Assembly: GCF_035083965.1 (NCBI RefSeq)
Contig: NC_089736.1
Coordinates: forward strand, 11,556,207-11,620,206
From: Branchiostoma lanceolatum
Lineage: Eukaryota > Chordata > Leptocardii > Amphioxiformes > Branchiostomatidae
Length of the DNA: 64,000 bases
Reading direction: 5' to 3'
The stretch's first letter is position 1. Each line of letters opens with the position of its first letter. Of this stretch, positions 56,572-64,000 are shown piece by piece. Under the pieces are notes generated by a model that was not told the DNA's origin, did not search any database, and saw only the letters and a list, made by a program, of their open reading frames with translations. Position numbers and translations under genes: made by a program.

Positions 56572-58656
56572 CTAGCGAGGCTTATGTGTTACACCGATAT
56601 TCGGACGTGTTACACTTGTACTGCCTACTGTTCCTAATCCTTGCTCGGTAATATCATCACAGTCTTCATCCTTGATCTCGGAGTAGGTGTGATGTTTAGA
56701 TGGGTCATAAACGTTTTCATCCTTTATTTCCGAGTACGTGTGAGTAGAAAGTGTAGCGGATTGAGGACGGCCCGCCACTTCCTGGAGATCAAGGTTTGCT
56801 ACTGTAACAGCGATATTCGGATGTTCAACACTTTCACCTCTTCCAGTATTTGGTACATTTTGAGCAGCAGATTTGTTATATCTGACCTTGCATACAATAA
56901 CCACAATGACTATGGCCGCAATTATAAGCAAACTAGAGGAAACAATGATTACAAGTGGAATATATGGAAAGATCGTTTCATCAGTAGTTAAGTGCAACGT
57001 TACATTAGACTGAATCGTTATGTTGTAGCCACATGTCGTCGAGTAGATCTGAGTCTTGTTATTAAGCTCTGTATCTTGGATATCTTTAGATATCAAATCA
57101 AAGTTAGAAATGGAATTAGGTTTTGTCATGTTCGTTAACCTTGTAACATTGATGATGTTCAAGTTTTCTGTGTCTAGCTCAATAGATTGTCTGTAGGGCT
57201 CACTCTTGTTAAATTCTGTGTCTTGAGAATCTTTACAAATCGGTGATGGAGGACACTTTGAATAGACAGGTCTCTCGACACCTTGAAACAATTTCGAATG
57301 TAATAACCCCCCGTTGGTGAAAAGTACAGTGCACGAGTAATTGGTCATGGTGACATCAGTCATGTTTTCTTCAGTACTTTTCCTTGACTCTTTGCTTTGC
57401 AAGTCAGGATCATCATTTTTGTGACTAGACACCAATTTGAAAGCAATACCATAAAAATGGTCATACTCTGATATGTTTCTTCTGACACCAACAACCTGCA
57501 AACCAATGCCACTTGTCTTTGTCACACTAATAGATACACCGTCGTGTCTAGCCGCCCAAGCTTCGGGACATAGATTATACGAAGGTAGTATCTCGTTTTG
57601 TGATACAAATCGTTTTGCCTGAGCAACGATGACAACAAGCGGCAGTTGGATTTTTAAGGGCCCGAACAGAAGCTTTGTCTGTGGCGGTTTACACGCACAT
57701 TCTTTTTTCCAGAAGGGGAAGACCTGAAGCTTCTCGACTTGTTTCCACTGGATGTGAAACTCTTTTGTCTCTGTTTTATATGTGAGACATAAAATCAAGT
57801 CATCAACGTGAACAATCACCACCTGGTCTGACCAGGGTAGACCAGTTTTGTCCAGTGTTAGGTTCCACGTCATCTTGTCCAGGTGTTGCCCCCCAACACG
57901 GACAATGTTGAGGTCGAGCCCCAATAGCATTTTCTGGTCCAGGCACTTTAGAAAATTTCGATCTAAGTTTAAGACTCGTAGCTCAACTAAGGAACTGAAG
58001 GCATTTTCAGAAATGAATCCAATCTTGTTGTAACTCAGATTCAGTCTTCGCAGGAAGGCAAGGCCTCGGAACCAAGCATTTTCAACCTTCGTCAGCAGAT
58101 TGTTAGATAAATCCAACAGCTCAAGAAACTTGATGTCTTCAAAACAGCCAGGCTCTAGTTTGGCAATACGGTTATTTGAAAATGACAAGTCGACAAAGAT
58201 TTCATTTGAAGCACCGAAATCAGCGAACCAAGCTTGCTTCAGCTGAGGTAGGATATTGTAATCTAGATGCACAGATTGCAGTTGCGAAAAACGGCTGAAA
58301 GCTCGGTTTTCAATTGTGTTTATGCCTGTATATACAAGGGCAATGACGACCAAGGAAGAAGGATTGAATGTTTGTAAAGTTTCTGATGTCAGTTTTCCTA
58401 CGTCAACACCTTGCAGGGCAACCCATTGGGCAGCCGGGAGGGATTTGTTTGGTGAATTTAGTTCCGTTTCATGGTCAACCCAATTGTTTACACAGAATAT
58501 GCACGTTACGCTATCGGTATAAAGACCCTCACCAACCTTGATATTGTCAGGCAAACAGGTTTCCGTTGCTTGTACGGAGCACCCTCAAAGGTCAAGTGCT
58601 GACGCAGCATTACCAACAACACAAAAGATCAACAGGAGCCAGCTAGGCCGCTTCAT
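56572..58656 (-). CDS. LRR type I membrane receptor with paired YSEI tail motifs; in-frame TGA after the signal peptide
   Basis: Single large exon. The ATG at 58656 begins a good signal peptide (MKRPSWLLLIFCVVGNAASA). The frame then meets TGA at 58587-58585 and stays open for 671 codons. Order after that: a cysteine N-cap region (GCSVQATETCLPDN ... TCIFC); about five LRRs (FSRFSQLQSVHLDYN, IKFLELLDLSNNLLTKV, LAFLRRLNLSYNKIGFI, LVELRVLNLDRNFL); a cysteine-containing C-cap (WKKECACKPP); a sequon-rich stalk; a membrane helix (YIPLVIIVSSSLLIIAAIVI); and a 106-residue tail. The tail has HTYSEIKDENVYDPSKHHTY then SEIKDE: two YxxI motifs 13 residues apart plus a middle VYDP, ITAM-like in layout. It looks like an immune- or adhesion-type receptor. 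Whether the TGA is real, polymorphic, read through or an error cannot be told here. Confidence 0.8.
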
Positions 58657-59643
58657 ACTTGTCCTCCTTTGCTGAGCCCAGTAACCGAATGCTTTTGAAT
58701 CTTCTATAGAATGACTTTTAACTTTTAAGGTTTTCCTGGTGATGGTAGTACCTTTTGAGGCCGTAGGGGCAGTGGGTTGTTATCCACTGTGTCTAGGGCA
58801 GGCTATTGGAAGGCAGATCACATCTCCTTCCGCCGATACCGTTGGATGGCTTCTTGGTGATAACAAGTGTCTAAAGTGAATGAACTAACAACCTTTCCTA
58901 ATGTTTGCCAGCTGTGTTGTAGATGAGATATAGAAATAGAATAATCAAGACATAGAATGAGTAGAATTTGCTACGACTCACTGACCGGACGAAACCAGCA
59001 AAAACTGACAGAAACGATGCAGCGTTCTGAGCTTTTCTATGGTTCTTCTTGCTAGACCAATCAGTCTGCACCTGTGTTAACCTTTAGCACACTGAAGTAG
59101 CCGTCTGGCACCCCATTCCCTATTGGTTACAGAGTTAGTCAGCAGGGAGAAGGTTTCTATCCAATCCTATGACAATAAACGAAGGCCATGTTAATAAACA
59201 TATCACACTTGCCAATTGAGATGCCATTAAAAACGTTTCTGGATGAGGAGGTCAGGGTAATGTCAGTCTACTAGCAAATATCTTGTGTAACATGAGTTCA
59301 GAGAGCTCATACCTCCAGGAAATACATTGTTCTACTGCAGTACCAAGGTTGGCCACCAGAAGGCCAAAATTTAACTTGACTGTCAGGACTACACCAATCC
59401 ACATACCAAATATCATGGCAATCAATCAAGAGGTTCTGAACATATTGCGCCGGAACCGCACACACGCAAACTGGCCTAAAACAATACCTCCACTTTTCAT
59501 GGAGGTAAAAAGTGATTGGTCTGGATCTTGGTTGTCCTACCTTGACAAATATAACTGTCTGTGTTCTGGATCATTACATGCAGGGTGGTGAATAAATGTA
59601 TCTGGGACAGTTAAGTAACCATTCATTTCCTTTCAACGTCTAA
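58657..59643. other. Upstream region of the LRR gene
   Basis: Contains the presumed promoter of the minus-strand LRR gene. No exon supported on either strand; no clear core element. Confidence 0.35.
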
Positions 59644-59875
59644 GGCCACACCAATTTAATTTCTTGGTTAACGGATTTTTAAAAAAAACTTTAGCACACA
59701 AAAAAATCATGAAAACAGAAGGCTGGGGTGAAAACTTGCACCTGACCCTGTTCACTCCCTGAAATTGTGTACACCAAAGTACAAACTTTCCTCTGAGATT
59801 CTGTTTTTCTGTTGATTTTCCAATCTAGCATTTCTTTAAAAATTCCGTTAACCAAGAAATTAAAATGGTGTGGCC
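59644..59875. mobile_element. GGCCACACCAATTT MITE, copy 2
   Basis: Ends GGCCACACCAATTTAATTTC and its inverse (AAAATGGTGTGGCC), flanked by TAA on both sides. It is 232 bp with the interior GAAGGCTGGGGTGAAAACTT. A TAA target duplication fits PIF/Harbinger. Confidence 0.8.
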
Positions 59876-60482
59876 TAACCCTGAGCGATGAAAAATCAAC
59901 AATCATGTTCCAGCTATTCCACCAAACTGAAAAATTCAAAAATAAGTATAAGAGCTTTAGTACAACACACTATCCTGTAGCTTACGATTACATGTTTTGG
60001 AAAGTAAAGCCGTTCTGTGGAGTTAAACAGTTACTGTGGGAAACCTACAAGAGTGAATGGTTATTGTGTACATCACAAACATAGGCATGTTTATACTAGA
60101 CTAACTGACATTGTGGCTGCGTAGTATTCATAAGTGTATAGACAGTTGAGAGAGATGTATACTGTTTGAAGTTAGCTGAAAGAAACATTTACCTTTAACC
60201 ATGGTATGATTTTGTCATGGTGGTTAGATTTTTGTCAAATCAAACGTAGCCTAATTGACAATATGTTACAGGGTGATTTGTGTTGAAGCGTATTTAATGT
60301 AAAATTTAGAAGGCTTAATACTTTTCTTGTCCCCTATAAATGATTTCTTCACTCTGTCATTGTTTATTTTTCTACACATACTTGACATCACTGAGTAGCC
60401 AGGTGTGTTCTAACGTTCGAATACACCAAACACTGGACGGCACGCAAGCATCCCAGAAGCTCTGAGATGTGATCGGGACATC
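59876..60482. other. Upstream region of the acidic membrane protein gene
   Basis: No exon recognised. The presumed promoter and 5' UTR lie just before 60483. Confidence 0.35.
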
Positions 60483-63400
60483 ATGGCGTACATGACAGTT
60501 TTCCTCGTTTGTCTGCACATTCTTTTAATGTCAAGCGTCTGCGGATTCACAGGTAATTATCATGATTGTTGTTCACCCTGTACTAGACAGTGCCTACTTG
60601 GGCACACACATCTGTAATATAAAGGCCGCAATGAAAAAAAGGAAAGTAATCTCGAACCAGTTTAACTCAAATGAACTCAGATGAGCTAAATCTTCCACTG
60701 GTCGTGACAGAGAAGACAGACGCTATATACATGACTGTACAGTATTTACAGGTTCATTGTACCGGGGAAATTCCCCTAGCTCTTTTCGACAAGCACAATG
60801 AACATTGGACCACGGCTTAACGTCCCGTCCTATTAAAGGACTGCGACCCTTTCAGGTAGCGCCAATTTCGGATGAGTGACACAGCCAGGATCGAACCCGG
60901 GGCTTCTAGTTCCAGAGGCAAGATCGCTAACCACTGGACTAAGCATGCTACTGTACCTTAAGGTTTCCCAGTGCTGTTTCAGTAGCACTCAGGGTAGAAT
61001 TTTACAGGGAGGGGTTGCTTAAAGATCCCTTTTATGCTTGAGACACCTCCTCGAACACGGGACCCCCATTTAACGTCCCTTCCAAATGACAAACAGGTAA
61101 ATCAGGCATTTCATATAATCTTAAGTAGTCTAAAGATAATGCTGATTTGTTTGAATCTAATTAGATCTATACATTCGTCCAATCACTACTGGCAGTCGTG
61201 CCATTAGTTTTTGTCAGATAAACACGGAAATAAGTACACCCAGGTTCGTCGCAGTTTTTTTGTTGTACCACGTATTTGAAAACGTTATTCTCTCACAATT
61301 ATGAATATTCATACGTGTCCTATTTTCAAGTAAAATTTTAGCACAGTTTCAACATGATCAATATGATGTCACAAAGTCCCTCCTATTTCTACAATAAAAT
61401 GTTCATTCCAAACTTAGTGTTATAATTATATAATTATACATTATGGAATTTCTTTTCAAACATTTGATTTCAGAAAATGGCAACTTGACTGACAATGGGA
61501 TGGACCAGGATGAAATGATGGGAAATGTTACAGAGTTGGAGGAGGAGGATGTACCCTTCTTTGAGTAAGTAGAAGTCAGTTTTAAGTAAAAATGAAAGGT
61601 AGTCCTTATATGTCTTTTAAATGTGTAAGATATAACGGTTACCGTATATTCCAAACTCAGACATTTCTGTTGCAATGCAAAGTGCCAAAATACCAACAGC
61701 ATTGCAAAACATTCCATTTGACTATTCAAAGTAAGAAATTTAAGAGAAAGACTTATATTATATATCATAATAAGTATCTTGCGGTTATTCAGTTATCAAC
61801 AATGTATTCAAAAGTAGTCACTGTATCTGAAAGGCACCCAGAGCATTTTATGAGGCTTGAAAACTGAAAATATTCTAGTTGCTGTAATCTTTATGGAGTT
61901 GACAATTAATGCCATTTGTGTTCGGATTTTTTATCAAAAGTGCAAAACAAAAGCGGCACAAAAATAATCTACATTGTTATCTTTTAGTTTCACGCGCCTA
62001 GTGTAAATACTGTAGATACTTACTATGTGTGAGAATGACTAGAAATTGGAGTTTTGGATTCAAGTTTCAAGCCTCATAAAATGCTCTGGGTGCCTTTAAA
62101 CAGTCACTATGTAAGATTTGAGAGTGGGATCCGCATGCTTATATAACCTGTTTTCTAGTATGATAATTATTGCTCTTGCCCTTACAGTAGCGATGGTGAC
62201 TATGATTACATGGATCTCACCGTAGACAGTATGTGTATCCTGAACTTTCTGGAACAGGGCGGAGATGACAGTCTCTTAGGTAATAGCACTATTGTATTAA
62301 AATGAATTTCATATATGTTTGAACACTAAAAGTGTTATGGCTAGATTGTATTTTACATAGAAATGGAACATGGGAGAATGCAAAACATGCAAACAATTCA
62401 TCTCAGTCTGTTATATGTATACATTGCATATTGAGTTCTTTTCTTGAAAGCAAATTGTACTTCTCTCTCACTTATTGGGGATTTAAGGGTAAGGTTATCA
62501 ACAGTTCTTAAGATGACAACACACAAAAATCATGCTTCCTTTCCATTTTCGAAAAGCAGAGTGTCTCTCACCATGTTTTGTTTATAGTTATAACTGTTTG
62601 GTCTTGTTCTAAATTTAGATGTAGTTTGCCCAAGGAAGTGGCCCTCTGAACCGATTCAGTTTACCATGCCAGAAAAAGAGACCGGTTCGATCTCTCCTAA
62701 GGAGTCAACAGACAGTGGCGCATCCCGAAACCCTAGCGGTGACGATATCAGAGCCTTTACAAGCAACCCAGACCATTTTGAGTCATCTAATGATAACACC
62801 AACTTATCAGCCGTGGACAAAGTTGCTGTACCGACTATCTCTACCAAAGACAAGAACAGTGGGTTGCAGAATTACGGCAAACACTCGGATGAAGACAAGG
62901 CATCACTTTTCAGTGCAAAGAACGCAACAGCCACAGCACAAGCCAGCAAGTCTTCCATGACAACAACTAAAGAGGATGACGGAATCTTGTCGGCAGTAAA
63001 GGGAGAAGACGCACCTGTGTCATCGGAAGAGCGAGAGTCTGTATTCATGTCTGACCTTGACAACCTTTTAAAGGACAGCAGCTACGGTGATGGCCAAGCT
63101 GCACCTGATGTCCCATCATCCAATGACATGCAAGGAGACAAATCCAAGCTGAAAGAGGATGGAAACACATCATTGGTCAAAGATCGTGGTTACGTCGCAC
63201 TGTTGTATATCAAAGATGGTGACCCAAATAATGAAACCAAAAATGACGCAATGATGAATCAAGGAAACAGTGGAACACAAATGCACAAAGAAGGTTCTTC
63301 AAAAACCCACCAAGTACCAGCGGCCACTGAAAGGGCAATGTCGACAAATGTAGATGGTGAGAGCTTAGGCCACACCAATTTAATTTCTTGGTTAACAGAT

Positions 63401-64000
63401 TTCTTAAATCAAATTTTAGCACAAGGACATCATTAAAACAGAAGTCTGGGGTGAAAACTTGCACCTGACCCTGTTTACTTCCTGAAATTGTGTGCACCAA
63501 AGTAAAAATTTTCCTCTGAGATTCTGTTTTCATGTTGATTTTCTAATCTAGCACTTTAAAAAAAAATTCCGTTAACCAAGAAAATAAATTGGTGTGGCCT
63601 TTATGCCTTTTCTATCTGATTTGCCTTTTTTGTTGTAATCAAACTTCATCAAAGAAATGTTGGAATCAAACAGATCAAGTGGTGACAACTTTCTGTGTTT
63701 AGAGGGTATTGTAATTTGTACAATGTTGACACAAAACTATATATTAATATAATTGTACTGTTTACATCAGGTTTACATTATCATAGGTCTGTATTAGGAA
63801 TGCTTAGAGAAAAGAAAGCAGTGAATATATATTATGCACTATTTTGAAAGTCTTATGCTGTATAAAAGATGATATACAAAGTTGAACAAACAAAATTAAC
63901 CTTTTGCTTCGTTTTCTCTCTAGACTCCGAAAGTCATGCTGCGATGATGATGACTGTGGAACTGTCTGTGTTCCTTGGCAGTTTGTTTGCGCTTGTAGTC
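60483..64000 (+). CDS. Acidic Ser/Thr-rich type I membrane protein, partial at right edge
   Basis: Five exons with matching phases: 60483-60552, 61474-61564, 62188-62279, 62619-63356 and 63924-64000 (runs off the window). Residues 1-21 are a signal peptide (MAYMTVFLVCLHILLMSSVC). Exons 2-3 are very acidic (VTELEEEDVPFFEDSDGDYD). Exon 4 has one cysteine (VVCPRKWPSEP) and then a long disordered Ser/Thr/Asp/Lys region of about 230 residues, mucin- or syndecan-like in texture. Exon 5 begins a membrane helix (VELSVFLGSLFALVV). The final exon(s) lie outside. The open frame of exon 4 appears to continue past 63356 into a MITE, but GATG|GTGAGA is a good donor and exon 5 fits its phase, so that extension is intronic. 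No family recognised. Confidence 0.75.
60640..60955 (-). repeat. tRNA-headed SINE
   Basis: On the minus strand: A box TAGTCCAGTGGTTAGCGATC and B box GGTTCGATCC (about 60893-60945), followed by the body GTTAAGCCGTGGTCCA, AAAGAGCTAGGG and GGTACAATGAACC that is also found at 3140-3370. It lies in intron 1 of the acidic membrane protein gene. Confidence 0.8.
60961..61090 (-). repeat. Second SINE, body fragment
   Basis: Minus strand; matches 48350-48485 (GGAAGGGACGTTAAATGGG, AGCAACCCCTCCCTGTAAAA). It abuts the tRNA-headed SINE at 60640, so one SINE probably landed in or beside another. Confidence 0.6.
61830..62098. mobile_element. TTAA-type MITE, internally deleted copy 4
   Basis: Both ends are intact (AGGCACCCAGAGCATTTT ... 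AAAATGCTCTGGGTGCCT-TTAA), but only about 270 bp remain: the middle of the full ~490 bp copy is gone. The left TTAA has decayed to CTGA. It lies in intron 2 of the acidic membrane protein gene. Confidence 0.8.
63368..63599. mobile_element. GGCCACACCAATTT MITE, copy 3, 11 bp after a splice donor
   Basis: Ends GGCCACACCAATTTAATTTC and AAATTGGTGTGGCC. Interior as in the other copies. It begins only 11 bp downstream of the exon 4 donor of the acidic membrane protein gene, and the exon's reading frame stays open 77 bp into the intron and MITE before a stop at 63434. Confidence 0.8.

Noticed and set aside
60890-60950. Possible tRNA gene on the minus strand
   Set aside because: A and B boxes are present, but the cloverleaf is not convincing and the sequence continues into a repeated SINE body.
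1-64000. CRISPR array, phage or bacterial features
   Set aside because: Direct repeats present are minisatellites and MITEs; introns, poly(A) signals and rDNA are eukaryotic.

Overview
The window looks like nuclear DNA of an invertebrate deuterostome, most likely a lancelet (Branchiostoma). The reasons are a spliced RPL41 gene whose 25-residue product is nearly identical to the vertebrate protein, a PP2D1-type PP2C gene, CUB and LRR surface proteins with short exons and GT/AG introns, tRNA-derived SINEs, many short foldback elements, and a metazoan 5.8S/28S rDNA fragment. The species is an inference. I saw no retrovirus, LTR element, Polinton or toxin relic.

0-17 kb: non-coding DNA, a TTAA-flanked piggyBac-like element (3.6-4.5 kb), the minus-strand PP2D1-like pseudophosphatase (4.87-8.2 kb), RPL41 (9.04-10.7 kb), foldback MITEs, a Harbinger-like element with a Myb/SANT fragment (12.7-13.5 kb) and an unrecognised two-exon gene (15.2-15.95 kb).

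17-28 kb: a large interrupted inverted duplication. The arms (about 17.28-23.7 and 24.4-28.16 kb) carry the same apparent spliced exons facing each other, with a ~310 bp-arm perfect-looking foldback at the centre (~24.08 kb).

29-43.5 kb: two near-identical ~950 bp copies of a promoter plus first exon (29.4-30.36 and 39.32-40.27 kb) lie in opposite orientation. The left copy points at a signal-peptide gene starting at 30.94 kb, and the right copy lies inside a minus-strand gene (38.57-40.95 kb) and can splice in phase to its exon 2. Between them is a degenerate rDNA block (32.5-37.5 kb) with no 18S. It appears to have landed inside an exon of the signal-peptide gene, because coding-looking sequence lies on both sides.

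43-64 kb: a minisatellite, an unrecognised plus-strand gene (45.2-47.2 kb), a complete 7-exon GPI-anchored double-CUB gene (49.5-55.05 kb), a minus-strand LRR membrane receptor with paired YSEI tyrosine motifs (56.57-58.66 kb), and the first five exons of an acidic type I membrane protein running off the right edge (60.48-64.0 kb). The CUB, LRR and acidic proteins are all predicted surface proteins, but nothing in the sequence links them in one pathway. Four or more MITE families, several present 3-5 times, fill the introns.
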